Source: Candidatus Poseidoniaceae archaeon
GTDB taxonomy: Archaea > Thermoplasmatota > Poseidoniia > Poseidoniales > Poseidoniaceae
Length of the DNA stretch: 8,301 bases
Direction of reading: 5' to 3'
Assembly: GCA_013330925.1 (NCBI GenBank)
Contig: DUHJ01000141.1
Location: forward strand, 1 to 8,301
Shown: positions 1 to 7,500 of the stretch, piece after piece
Position numbering within the stretch: position 1 is the stretch's first letter
Layout: each line of letters begins with the position of its first letter
Notes under the pieces: generated by a model
Told to the model about the DNA's origin: nothing
The model's database searches: none
Seen by the model: only the letters and a program-made list of their open reading frames with translations
Made by a program: the position numbers and the translations under genes

Positions 1-1292
1 TGCTTGAACGGCAGGCCACGGCAGGCGTCATGGTGACGGCGAGCCACAACCCTGTGGAAGATTCCGGACTGAAGGTCTTCGACGAGGCAGGGAGAAAATC
101 CACGCCCTCGTTGGAGGTCCTGCTCACCCGAACCATGCTTGATCTCGCACAAGAGGACCATGACCTCCTGCACCTTTCGAACGAAGATGCCGCTTCGTTG
201 GCGCCATTGGTCCAGCCGCATCAGGTCCACGCGGCGTGGCTGGACGTACGAATGCGCGATTTGTCCGCCATGTTTCCCGAGACAGCGGGCGCGCTGCTTC
301 ACGAATCAAACGCGCCACTCTTGCTTGACCTCAGCCGAGGTTCTGCCATCGAATGGTTCCCGGCATGGCTCGAGGCCAACGGCCTCAACGTGGACGAGGT
401 CAGCCATGCCGCCACCGCCCTGAACCGTGGTTGCGGCGCCGGCGAACTGTCCCCCGGCCGCCGTTGGACGTGGTCGGAGGCCTCAGGGGAAGATCACCTG
501 CTGTTGCGGCGTGTCCGTCCTGCGCCTGAAGGGACCTTGCTCGCAGCCGCCCTTGACGGGGACGGGGACCGCTGCTTGTTGCTCGTGGCGGAGGCCGACG
601 GACCTGCGGTGGTGGACGGTGATGCGATGGCCCTTCGTTTGCTTGAGGCCGCGGCAACCGACCGCACCTGGACGGTCGCCGCGTCCATCGAGTCCGATTT
701 GGCGTTGAGCAGCCGGGCAGCGGCGATGCCACACGTGTGCGAGGTGATGGAGACGGCCGTGGGTGACCGATGGCTCTCCGTGGCCCTTGCTTTGGCCAGC
801 ACCTTGCCGCTGCCTGCCGTGGTCGGCGTCGAGGACTCTGGCCATCTTGTCCTTCCTTCACGTGATCGGGAGGGGTGGTCGCTCGTCGGAGACGGTGCGG
901 CCAGCCTCGTCGCCGTGCTTCTTGCAGGCCTTGGTCGTAAGGGGGCCGTCCGTCAAGCCGGTGGATGGAAACGCCGTACGTCCATCGCCCCTTCAGACCG
1001 CTCCCGTTGGACCGGAGGCGGCCCGCTCGCAGAAGCCGTCCTCACCGCCGTTCAAGCGACCCTCCCAGAAGCGATGGACGTCCGTTCCGGCGGTCTGGAG
1101 GCCGAACCAAACTTGCTCCTCGTCCAAGGACGGCTCGGTGAAGCGAGGTTCAGCCTTGGCGTACGAAACAGCGGAACCCAAGCCAAAACCAGCCTCAGCG
1201 CACGCACCGACGACCCAGCCCTTGCACCGCGGTTGGAGGCTTTGCTTGACGCGGTTGACGCAACGCTGCGTCCTGCGTTGACCCCGTCGTGA
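1..1292 (+). CDS. Phosphohexomutase, PGM3/AGM1-like (5' end cut by window edge)
   Basis: This is an alpha-D-phosphohexomutase, which moves phosphate between C6 and C1 of a hexose phosphate through a phosphoserine. The reading frame is open to the window edge (first full codon at base 3), and the residues before the ATG at base 30 (LERQATAGV) continue the family pattern, so that ATG is internal and the N-terminus is missing. Counting from it, I see the catalytic serine loop TASHNP at 3-8 (Ser5), the Mg-binding loop DGDGDR at 176-181, a VGDRW element at 244-248, the sugar-binding loop VEDSGH at 267-272, and the phosphate-binding loop RNSGTQAK at 379-386. The text around Ser5 and LNRGCGAGEL at 131-140 resemble eukaryotic phosphoacetylglucosamine mutase, whereas VGDRW and EDSGH look more like bacterial/archaeal GlmM/ManB. 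The distance from Ser5 to the metal loop (171 residues) is longer than in GlmM (about 138) and shorter than in human PGM3 (about 212). Substrate is therefore uncertain: GlcNAc-P, GlcN-P, mannose-P or glucose-P. The family call is secure. Confidence 0.92.
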   Translation, partial: LERQATAGVMVTASHNPVEDSGLKVFDEAGRKSTPSLEVLLTRTMLDLAQEDHDLLHLSNEDAASLAPLVQPHQVHAAWLDVRMRDLSAMFPETAGALLHESNAPLLLDLSRGSAIEWFPAWLEANGLNVDEVSHAATALNRGCGAGELSPGRRWTWSEASGEDHLLLRRVRPAPEGTLLAAALDGDGDRCLLLVAEADGPAVVDGDAMALRLLEAAATDRTWTVAASIESDLALSSRAAAMPHVCEVMETAVGDRWLSVALALASTLPLPAVVGVEDSGHLVLPSRDREGWSLVGDGAASLVAVLLAGLGRKGAVRQAGGWKRRTSIAPSDRSRWTGGGPLAEAVLTAVQATLPEAMDVRSGGLEAEPNLLLVQGRLGEARFSLGVRNSGTQAKTSLSARTDDPALAPRLEALLDAVDATLRPALTPS

Positions 1293-4200
1293 TCAATCGA
1301 CGGCGATCGCGTCTGCGTCCCGCTGGGTCAGCCACGTCACCGCGGATAGCAACAGCACGGTGATGACGAGCATCACAAGGACGGTGTTTGCGGAGGCACC
1401 GGCGATCAACGCCATGCCAAAGCCCGTCCATGCTCCAAGCAGGTCGGCCAGACCGATGACGCGCCACGAACGACGCAAAACGAGGATGCCGATGATCCAC
1501 GACCAACCGCTGAGGACGAGCAACGCGACCACGGCACCGGTCAGCCCAAAGCCGCTCCAAGCGGCCGGAATCAGCAGGACATGCCCGCCTTGAAGCGCTG
1601 CAGCCATCCACAAAGGACGCTCGTCAAAGACCGTCCACGCGGCCACGAGCAGCGACAGACCGCCGACGAAGAGGGCTGCGGGAATCAGGCCGGGGAGGGA
1701 AACACCGAGGCTGGGATCCAGCCAGTGCACAAGGGCCGCCCATGCAAGAGGGAGGGTCACAGCGGTCAACAACGGCACGGCCGGTTGACGCCAAATGACG
1801 CCTCGGCGGAAACCGAGGCAAAGGGCGAGGATTCCTGCGGGACCAAAGGACAAGGGCACCGCCAGCAGGGCGGAAAGGGCACGGCCACCTGCGCCCCGCT
1901 GGTCGGGCAGGTCGCGCTGTCGACGCACGCCTTCGACCCACTCATGAAGCAAAATCAAGCCAATCAGGGCGGCTTCGAGCACCAGCATGGGCAGGATCCA
2001 ATCGACGGTTTCGCCCGAGAATGGGTCGACGTTCAGCGGAATTGGGACTTCGCCGCCAACGAAGAGGGTCACGATGCGGCCGGCCACCAAGGTCCACAGC
2101 AAAGCGTCAGCAAAGGCAGGGAGGCGCAAGCCCAGCTGGTCCCGGCCCAGCACGTGCATTGAGGCCACCAACAAGGCCCCGAGCACAAAGGCCAGCAGAT
2201 GCAGCTGATCGCCGAGGACCACGACGAATCCACCGACGCGACCGGTGATTTCCACCAACACCAATCCAGCGAGGCCGAGGGCCACGGGGGCGTCGATGCC
2301 CAACACCTGCGGGAGCGGCATGCTCAGGCGGTCTGCACTCCATCGAGCAAGCCCAATGAAGGCGGTGACGAGCAAGGCCGTAGCGGCCAAGGCCAGCGCA
2401 TGGTTCCCGCCCAACCAAGCCCAAACGGCTCCGCTGAGTGACGTGGCACCGATGAACGCCATCAGCACCGTCGGCTGGTGCTCAAGGCCGTCGAGGCTCT
2501 CCTCGGAGGGCTGCGCCTTGGGGCGACGGGCGGTGGCCCGCTCGGCCGTCCTTCGGAGGGCTGCGGGGTCCGCGACGTCCAACGCGGTGCCATCTGTGGT
2601 GTTGTCCAACCGGTGCATTGTGGCCCCGTCAGCATGCCCCAGGCGGCGGACGAACGCGTCTCTCCTCGCTTCGATCGCTGCGTGCTCTGAACGCCTTTGC
2701 TCGATGCGAGCCGTGGTTTGCAAGGCGCTTCGCATCTCGCCTTGAACGCTCAACCAAGCGCCGGTTCCGACGAACATCAGGCCGAGGGCGCCCTGAAGCC
2801 AGAGCAATTCTGCTTCGAGGCTGACCAGCAGCATGGCCACCAAAAGGCCGAGGGCGCACAGCACGTTTGTGATCAAGCGACCGCTCAGGACTTCGCGACG
2901 ACCGAACATGCCGAGCGACACGGCGACCACGACGCCAAGGGCAGCGGCGTCGTTGGACAAGGTCAGGCCGTCCACCGACCCGACGAGGGGTTGCAGCCAA
3001 CGGACGAGGGCCAGCAGCATCAGGAAACCAAGCAGCAAGGCGTGAAGACCGCCTTCGTCCACGTCCATGCCAGCAAGTTCGTCAAGGTCCTCGACGCGGG
3101 CACGCCTGCGGGCAGCGTCCACGATCAGAAGACCGACGGAACAGAGCAGTGCAAAACCGACCACTGAGGCGTGACCGAGGTTCCAGACCACCATGAGGGA
3201 GGCCACTCCGGTCAGGGTCAAGGTGCGACGTGGATGATGACGGCGCCCTCCGAGAAAGGCCACAACAGCCTCAATGAGCATCGGGCAGATCAAGAGCAAC
3301 AAGCCCAGTTCGAGGGGCAAGCCTTCGCCGAGCAGCGACACGAGGACGGTGAGCACGGCCAAGGCTGCGCCTGCGCTCCAGAGGTCAAGGCTCCCTGCAT
3401 CTCGAATGCGAGCGCTCAACTCGGTGCCTCCGGTGAAGTTTCGTCCAAGGTTAACGCCGGTGTCACCCAATCGGAGGTTGACCGTGTAGGTGACAAACAT
3501 GGAGCCACCGAGGAAGGCGGTCAACAGGGAGCTGCTGAGTTCGGTGGTCACGATGTCGCTGGACAGCAATCGATCGTCGAAATCTCCGACGAAGAGCATC
3601 GCCCACACCCACGGGCTCAGCACCGCGGTTCCGGCCAGGGATGGAGCATCGCGGCGAAGCGCCAGCCAAGCTAGGCCACCCCACACGACCAGCACCCCGG
3701 CGACGAGCAAAGGTTGGCCGGTGTCCTCCGCGCCCGAGGGCACGAGCAGGGTGAGCAAGACGACCAAAGCGATGGAACCCATCCAGAGGACGTGGTCGGA
3801 GACGCTGGCTTCGTGCCGCAACACGACCACCGCGATGCAGGCCACCATCAGACCGGCATGGAGGGCGTACACGGACAGGCCACCGACCTCCACGCTCAAG
3901 GCCGCGAGCGGAACGACGCTCAAGGTAAGCAGGGAGGGGATCCACAGCACCCACGGCTGAAGCGAGGTCCACGCCACGCCACGTACGGCAAGGTACGAAC
4001 CTGAGAAGGCGGTGAGGAGCAGCGCCACTTGCGCCAAAGCATAGCCCACGTCCTCACGGTTTGCGGCCACGGAGAGGGTGGCTCCGATCATGCCGAGCCC
4101 GACGGAAACCGCCCAAAGCCCTGGACGGCCCAAGCCTACGGCCTGCAAAGCCGCGGAAAACCAGTTTTCATGTTCAGCGAAACGGGTCGCCATCACGGCG

Positions 4201-5072
4201 TTCATGCCGGTGATGGTGGCCATCAGCAGGAAGGTCAAGACGTCGTCTTCGAGCGGCACCAGGTGCAAGCCAAGGACCACCCAATCGTTCGAAAGGGCGT
4301 GCACACCGACCCACAGGTAGGAAGCCGCGATGCCGAGGCTTGCAAGGTTCCCTGTCCCTCGAAGCAGCGCCATGCCGTGCAACACCATGGTCCCAAACGC
4401 GATCATCACCACCACGCCAAGTTCGCCGTACAGCCCACCGGCGGCACTGCCGACCAAGAGAAGGATGAGGGTGGCCTGGGCCGCGATGGCGTCGTCGTCA
4501 TGGCGTTGAGCAAGCGCCACGTTCAGGCCCACCAAGAGCAGGAGCGCGGCCCCAAGGCCCAGGCCTGAGTCCGGCAGGGCATCGAACCAGCCCCAGTGAT
4601 GCGCATCCAGAGCAAAACCGTAGAGGATTTTCATCGAGATGATCACCCAGGTCACGCCGAGCAAACGCATCGAGGGACGCGGAATCCACCGCTCGCCAAG
4701 CCAGAGGCCCAAGCCACCGAGCACAAGCAATCCAGGCGCGGCGATGCTTGGAGGCAGAGCGGTGCCGACGTAGGCCGCCAGGGCAGAATAGGCCACGACC
4801 ATCGCCACAAGCAAACCTTGCCCGAGGCGACGTTCGCCGTCGACGGCGAGTCCTGTGACCACGTCGTCCGTGGGTCCATCGCTCGACGTGTGTTCACCGA
4901 AAGGAGAGGCGATTTCGCCGATGGCGGCATCAATTTCTGTGGCTTCCGTCGCTTCCTCTTCCTCCGATTTTGGCGCTTGTTCCACGTTCAGAACAAAACC
5001 GGAGAGGTCCAAGCCTCCACCGCGCTGGAAGGCCCGCTCCCGGAGGAGGTCGTCCTCCTGCGGTTCATCCAT
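1293..5072 (-). CDS. Giant polytopic membrane protein, about 35 membrane segments, unknown function
   Basis: I do not recognise this 1259-residue protein. Residues 1-82 are hydrophilic and acidic (a run of Glu around 37-40), with no signal peptide, so probably cytoplasmic. From about 86 to 774 I count some 23 hydrophobic stretches of membrane-spanning length, joined by very short loops. Residues 777-866 form a soluble insert rich in Arg, Glu and Ala; its first part (about 785-812) could be a short coiled coil. About 12 more segments follow from 868 to 1248, with a short charged tail ending in VD. No ATP-binding motif, Cys-rich site, protease motif or clear transporter signature is visible. 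The many-pass, short-loop layout recalls bacterial DUF2339-type proteins, but that is a resemblance of shape only. The ATG at 5072 is supported by AAGGAG four bases upstream. It diverges from pckA across 154 bp and converges on the mutase gene with no base between stop codons. The length of the intact frame and the consistent hydrophobic pattern make it a real gene. Confidence 0.93.
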   Translation of the reverse strand: MDEPQEDDLLRERAFQRGGGLDLSGFVLNVEQAPKSEEEEATEATEIDAAIGEIASPFGEHTSSDGPTDDVVTGLAVDGERRLGQGLLVAMVVAYSALAAYVGTALPPSIAAPGLLVLGGLGLWLGERWIPRPSMRLLGVTWVIISMKILYGFALDAHHWGWFDALPDSGLGLGAALLLLVGLNVALAQRHDDDAIAAQATLILLLVGSAAGGLYGELGVVVMIAFGTMVLHGMALLRGTGNLASLGIAASYLWVGVHALSNDWVVLGLHLVPLEDDVLTFLLMATITGMNAVMATRFAEHENWFSAALQAVGLGRPGLWAVSVGLGMIGATLSVAANREDVGYALAQVALLLTAFSGSYLAVRGVAWTSLQPWVLWIPSLLTLSVVPLAALSVEVGGLSVYALHAGLMVACIAVVVLRHEASVSDHVLWMGSIALVVLLTLLVPSGAEDTGQPLLVAGVLVVWGGLAWLALRRDAPSLAGTAVLSPWVWAMLFVGDFDDRLLSSDIVTTELSSSLLTAFLGGSMFVTYTVNLRLGDTGVNLGRNFTGGTELSARIRDAGSLDLWSAGAALAVLTVLVSLLGEGLPLELGLLLLICPMLIEAVVAFLGGRRHHPRRTLTLTGVASLMVVWNLGHASVVGFALLCSVGLLIVDAARRRARVEDLDELAGMDVDEGGLHALLLGFLMLLALVRWLQPLVGSVDGLTLSNDAAALGVVVAVSLGMFGRREVLSGRLITNVLCALGLLVAMLLVSLEAELLWLQGALGLMFVGTGAWLSVQGEMRSALQTTARIEQRRSEHAAIEARRDAFVRRLGHADGATMHRLDNTTDGTALDVADPAALRRTAERATARRPKAQPSEESLDGLEHQPTVLMAFIGATSLSGAVWAWLGGNHALALAATALLVTAFIGLARWSADRLSMPLPQVLGIDAPVALGLAGLVLVEITGRVGGFVVVLGDQLHLLAFVLGALLVASMHVLGRDQLGLRLPAFADALLWTLVAGRIVTLFVGGEVPIPLNVDPFSGETVDWILPMLVLEAALIGLILLHEWVEGVRRQRDLPDQRGAGGRALSALLAVPLSFGPAGILALCLGFRRGVIWRQPAVPLLTAVTLPLAWAALVHWLDPSLGVSLPGLIPAALFVGGLSLLVAAWTVFDERPLWMAAALQGGHVLLIPAAWSGFGLTGAVVALLVLSGWSWIIGILVLRRSWRVIGLADLLGAWTGFGMALIAGASANTVLVMLVITVLLLSAVTWLTQRDADAIAVD

Positions 5073-5076
5073 GATT

Positions 5077-5082
5077 CTCCTT
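5077..5082 (-). promoter_or_regulatory. Shine-Dalgarno sequence of the giant membrane protein gene
   Basis: On the minus strand the bases read AAGGAG followed by AATC and the ATG at 5072, a strong ribosome binding site with a four-base spacer. It fixes the start of the gene. None of the other three visible starts has one, so this gene probably has a leader while the others may be leaderless. Confidence 0.7.
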
Positions 5083-5083
5083 C

Positions 5084-5098
5084 GAAGTCAGGGACTTC
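5084..5098. repeat. Inverted repeat GAAGTC-AGG-GACTTC in the leader
   Basis: Perfect 6-bp arms separated by three bases, directly upstream of the ribosome binding site of the minus-strand gene. It could be an operator or a small leader hairpin. A repeat of this length can arise by chance in 154 bp, so its function is unproven. Confidence 0.4.
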
Positions 5099-5126
5099 AA
5101 GGCTCGGGACGGTCGGACGGCCCGGT

Positions 5127-5135
5127 GCAAAAAGC
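5127..5135 (-). promoter_or_regulatory. Possible TATA-like element for the giant membrane protein gene
   Basis: The minus strand reads GCTTTTTGC, the most A/T-rich run in an otherwise GC-rich gap. Transcription starting about 25 bases downstream would begin near 5105 and give a leader of roughly 30 bases that includes the inverted repeat and the ribosome binding site. This is based on position and composition only. Confidence 0.3.
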
Positions 5136-5144
5136 TGGCCTCGG

Positions 5145-5154
5145 AAGACGTCTT
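5145..5154. repeat. Perfect 10-bp palindrome AAGACGTCTT
   Basis: A perfect ten-base palindrome with no spacer in the middle of the divergent region. Its position suits an operator for a dimeric regulator acting on both genes, but no regulator gene is in the window and the assignment is a guess. Confidence 0.35.
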
Positions 5155-5198
5155 GAGACGGTGTTGCTGGACACACCGGCCCGGGCGGACCGCAAGTG

Positions 5199-5206
5199 CC
5201 TAAGAG
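5199..5206 (+). promoter_or_regulatory. Possible TATA-like element for pckA
   Basis: CCTAAGAG is centred about 25 bases before the pckA ATG at 5227, where a TATA box would lie if the transcript began at the start codon. The match to a consensus archaeal TATA box is poor. The call rests mainly on spacing and on the absence of a Shine-Dalgarno before the ATG. Confidence 0.22.
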
Positions 5207-5209
5207 GGC

Positions 5210-5220
5210 CGGTTGAACCG
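5210..5220. repeat. Short inverted repeat CGGTT-G-AACCG next to the pckA start
   Basis: Five-base arms with a one-base spacer, ending six bases before the pckA ATG. Sitting between the possible promoter element and the start codon, it could be a repressor site, but the repeat is short and may be chance. Confidence 0.25.
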
Positions 5221-5226
5221 CGGCTC

Positions 5227-6828
5227 ATGCCCGCCACCTATGGCAGCATCAGCGGTGACCTCAGTCAGCACGGCCTTTCGCCTCAAGGCGAGGTCCACTG
5301 GAACCTTGAGGCGCCGCAGCTCATCGAACTGGCCGTCAAGCGTGGCGAAGGCGTCTTCTCGGCTCACAAGGCGTTGGTGACCGAAACCGGCGAGCGAACC
5401 GGCCGTTCTCCCAACGACAAATTCATCGTTGACGAAACGAGCACCACGGACGACATCAACTGGGGAGACGTCAACGTTTCAACCGACCTTGCAACCTTCA
5501 CCGCGCTCCGGGCCAAAGTGGTCGATTACCTCCAGGCACGCGACGCCCTCTTCGTCCAAGACCTGTACTGTGGCGCAGAGGTCACCGAAGCCCTCCCCAT
5601 TCGCGTGATCACGCACAACGCATGGCACAGCGCCTTTGCTCGCAACATGTTCGTGCGACCCGACGAGGCTCGCTTGGGGGCTCACGAGCCCCAGTTCACC
5701 GTTCTCCACGCCCCTCACTTCGAAGCCGTCCCAGACGTCGACGGCGTGAACTCGCATGTCTTCGTCATCGTCAACTATGCCGCAAAGGAAGTCATCATCG
5801 GGGGAAGCCGCTACGCCGGTGAAATCAAGAAATCCATTTTTTCCGTCATGAACCTCATTCTGCCAAAGAAGGGCATTCTTCCCATGCACTGCTCGGCGAA
5901 CACAAACGGGGAGAACACGGCCATTTTCTTCGGCCTCTCCGGCACGGGGAAAACCACCCTCTCCGCCGACCCAAAGCGTGCGCTGGTCGGTGACGACGAG
6001 CACGGGTGGGGCGCAAACGGTGTGTTCAACTTCGAAGGAGGCTGCTATGCCAAGCTCATCGACCTGTCCGAGGAAGACGAACCCGCCATCTTCGGCACCA
6101 CCCGACGCTTTGGAACGGTGTTGGAAAACATCGTCCTCGACGAGGATGGAGTCCCCGACTTCGAGGACACGAGCAAGACGCAGAACACGCGCGGCTCTTA
6201 CCCGATCGAATTCATCGACAACCGAACGCCCGATTCCAAGGGCGGCCACCCACAGAACGTCATTTTCCTCACCTGCGACGCCTTTGGCGTGTTGCCCCCC
6301 ATCTCACGCCTGACGCCCGAACAGGCCGCCTACCACTTCATCTCCGGATACACCGCCAAGGTCGCCGGTACCGAAGTGGGCGTCAAGGAACCGCAAGCGA
6401 CCTTCTCGGCGTGCTTCGGTGAACCCTTCATGCCCATGCACCCCGGCGTGTATGCCGACTTGCTCTCGTCGAAGATGGCCGAGCACGGTGCCACGGCTTG
6501 GCTCATCAACACCGGCTGGTCTGGCGGCGCGTACGGTGAAGGAAACCGGATGAAGATCCGTTACACCCGCGCCATGCTCAACGCCGCCCTCGACGGTGAC
6601 CTCGACGACGTGGAATACGTCATCGACGGTCGCTTTGGCTTCGAGGTCCCGACCTCCTGCCCAGGTGTGCCTGCCGACGTCCTGCAACCACGTGGGACCT
6701 GGACGGACGGTGACGCATACGACGCGACCGCGGACCGGCTTGCAAGGATGTTCAACGAGAACTTCGCCCGCTACGCCGAAGGCGTCAGTGACGAGGTCAA
6801 CGGGGCGGCTCCTTCGCCCGTGGCCTGA
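5227..6828 (+). CDS. pckA: Phosphoenolpyruvate carboxykinase (ATP)
   Basis: This cytosolic enzyme converts oxaloacetate and ATP to phosphoenolpyruvate, ADP and CO2, the committed step from the TCA cycle into gluconeogenesis. The protein is 533 residues, close to the 540 of E. coli Pck, and appears intact. Visible elements are TGRSPNDKF at 58-66 (Arg60, matching E. coli Arg65 at the substrate), RYAGEIKK at 195-202 (Tyr196 and Lys202, matching Tyr207 and metal ligand Lys213), MHCSAN at 220-225 (His221, matching His232), the P-loop GLSGTGKTT at 236-244 (Lys242), the metal-binding GDDEHGW at 255-261 (Asp257, matching Asp269), NTRGSYP at 320-326 (Arg322, matching Arg333), and DAFGVLPP at 351-358. 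This P-loop pattern marks the ATP-dependent family rather than the GTP-dependent one. I chose the ATG at 5227 because it gives a family-like N-terminus; a GTG at 5161 in the same frame would add 22 unfamiliar residues. No Shine-Dalgarno is present. The next gene starts 41 bases after its stop on the same strand. Confidence 0.98.
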   Translation: MPATYGSISGDLSQHGLSPQGEVHWNLEAPQLIELAVKRGEGVFSAHKALVTETGERTGRSPNDKFIVDETSTTDDINWGDVNVSTDLATFTALRAKVVDYLQARDALFVQDLYCGAEVTEALPIRVITHNAWHSAFARNMFVRPDEARLGAHEPQFTVLHAPHFEAVPDVDGVNSHVFVIVNYAAKEVIIGGSRYAGEIKKSIFSVMNLILPKKGILPMHCSANTNGENTAIFFGLSGTGKTTLSADPKRALVGDDEHGWGANGVFNFEGGCYAKLIDLSEEDEPAIFGTTRRFGTVLENIVLDEDGVPDFEDTSKTQNTRGSYPIEFIDNRTPDSKGGHPQNVIFLTCDAFGVLPPISRLTPEQAAYHFISGYTAKVAGTEVGVKEPQATFSACFGEPFMPMHPGVYADLLSSKMAEHGATAWLINTGWSGGAYGEGNRMKIRYTRAMLNAALDGDLDDVEYVIDGRFGFEVPTSCPGVPADVLQPRGTWTDGDAYDATADRLARMFNENFARYAEGVSDEVNGAAPSPVA

Positions 6829-6840
6829 GACCGGAAGGCT

Positions 6841-6848
6841 TGATACAA
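6841..6848 (+). promoter_or_regulatory. Possible TATA-like element before the acidic-tail protein gene
   Basis: TGATACAA lies 25-30 bases before the ATG at 6870, preceded by a purine-rich GGAAGG that could act as a BRE. This fits leaderless transcription from about 6870 and would make this gene independent of pckA. Only spacing and composition support it. Confidence 0.28.
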
Positions 6849-6869
6849 ACAAGCGTGCCAATATCGTGC

Positions 6870-7496
6870 ATGGACCCCATGGGCACGCCTTTGGGTCGGC
6901 TCTCTTCCATCTGTTGGAGGATGGGATACGTCGCCGACACCGACCCCTCCCGGCTCGGTATCCCAACGTTCCCATTCAGACAGGAGGAAGAAAGCCTCCT
7001 GATCAGCATCGCTGGCTACACCTACGAGGCATATGCCATTGGAGACTCCGAAGAAATCGTCATCCTGCGAATGGTTTTGCCTGTGCACCCTGTCGTCCGA
7101 AAGGTGTTCATGAACATCGAAGAAGACCTCGCAGAACGGTTGTCCTTCGAGTTCTTTGCCAACGCCATTGACGGCTCAGAACGCACAGGGTTCCTTCCCG
7201 AACCGGCCGTTGCCACAACGGTGGACGCCGCCGATGCGCTTGTCGTTCGACAGAAGTTGCTCTTGCCCCATGCCGACCACGTGGTCATGCAGCGGGTCAT
7301 GGACGCCATCCAGGAACTCCTTTCGCGTTACAAATACCTCGAACGGGAACTGTTCAGGGCCTTCATGGCCGCCTGTGGACATCTTCCGGATGAAGATGAG
7401 GACGAGGAAGATGAAAGCGGCGGTGACGGAGGCGACGGTTCCGGCTTCGATGGTTTGAACGATTTCGAGCCAGGCTGGCAACACCGTCTAACCTGA
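6870..7496 (+). CDS. Unrecognised soluble protein with acidic C-terminal tail
   Basis: I do not recognise this 208-residue protein. It has no signal peptide or membrane segment, so it is probably cytoplasmic. Residues about 42-72 look like alternating beta strands, 76-100 like a helix, 120-135 like a strand and turn, and 138-169 like a long amphipathic helix. Residues 173-199 are a low-complexity tail of Asp, Glu, Gly and Ser, probably disordered. The strand-then-long-helix order is loosely like YbjN or secretion-chaperone-like folds, but I see no motif to prove it. Start choice is uncertain: ATG at 6870 is preferred, ATG at 6879 is possible, and a TTG at 6840 in frame would add ten residues; none has a Shine-Dalgarno. 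It lies 41 bases after pckA on the same strand and may be co-transcribed. It converges on the next gene with four bases between stop codons. Confidence 0.78.
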   Translation: MDPMGTPLGRLSSICWRMGYVADTDPSRLGIPTFPFRQEEESLLISIAGYTYEAYAIGDSEEIVILRMVLPVHPVVRKVFMNIEEDLAERLSFEFFANAIDGSERTGFLPEPAVATTVDAADALVVRQKLLLPHADHVVMQRVMDAIQELLSRYKYLERELFRAFMAACGHLPDEDEDEEDESGGDGGDGSGFDGLNDFEPGWQHRLT

Positions 7497-7500
7497 GGCG

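Larger units (their letters stand above)
5073..5226. promoter_or_regulatory. Divergent intergenic region between the giant membrane protein gene and pckA
   Basis: This is the only sizeable non-coding gap in the window and must carry the promoters of both divergent genes. It holds a Shine-Dalgarno for the minus-strand gene, an A/T run at 5129-5133, and inverted repeats at 5084-5098, 5145-5154 and 5210-5220. It also contains a tandem GGACGG pair at 5107-5112 and 5115-5120, eight bases apart. The frame of pckA stays open through it, back to 4855, but nothing there resembles the PEP carboxykinase family, so I treat it as non-coding. Confidence 0.7.

Noticed and set aside
400..861. Open frames on the minus strand within the mutase gene
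   Set aside because: Arg/Pro-rich translations with no motif; the plus-strand frame carries all the catalytic loops of the family.
1581..4568. Several open frames of 150-200 codons on the plus strand, antisense to the giant membrane protein
   Set aside because: Their translations are rich in Gln, Gly, His, Pro and Arg, typical of antisense readings of hydrophobic GC-rich genes, and they would overlap the intact 1259-residue frame.
1293..5072. Internal tandem duplication in the giant membrane protein
   Set aside because: Similar-looking hydrophobic stretches recur, but I found no alignable repeated motif by eye; composition alone explains the resemblance.
4855..5226. N-terminal extension of the pckA frame back to an ATG at 4855
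   Set aside because: The frame is open but would add 124 residues, run antisense through the membrane protein gene, and encode Ser/Arg-rich sequence unlike any PEP carboxykinase. The family length and N-terminus fit the ATG at 5227.
5479..6249. A 256-codon open frame antisense to pckA
   Set aside because: Shadow of the highly conserved pckA frame in GC-rich DNA; the translation has no recognisable domain and the sense strand is certain.
6840..6869. TTG at 6840 as start of the acidic-tail protein
   Set aside because: It would be a rare start codon with no ribosome binding site, and the possible promoter element would then lie inside the coding region. ATG at 6870 is preferred, though not proven.
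6829..6869. Terminator after pckA
   Set aside because: No stem-loop followed by a T-run and no T-rich stretch is present in the 41-base gap.
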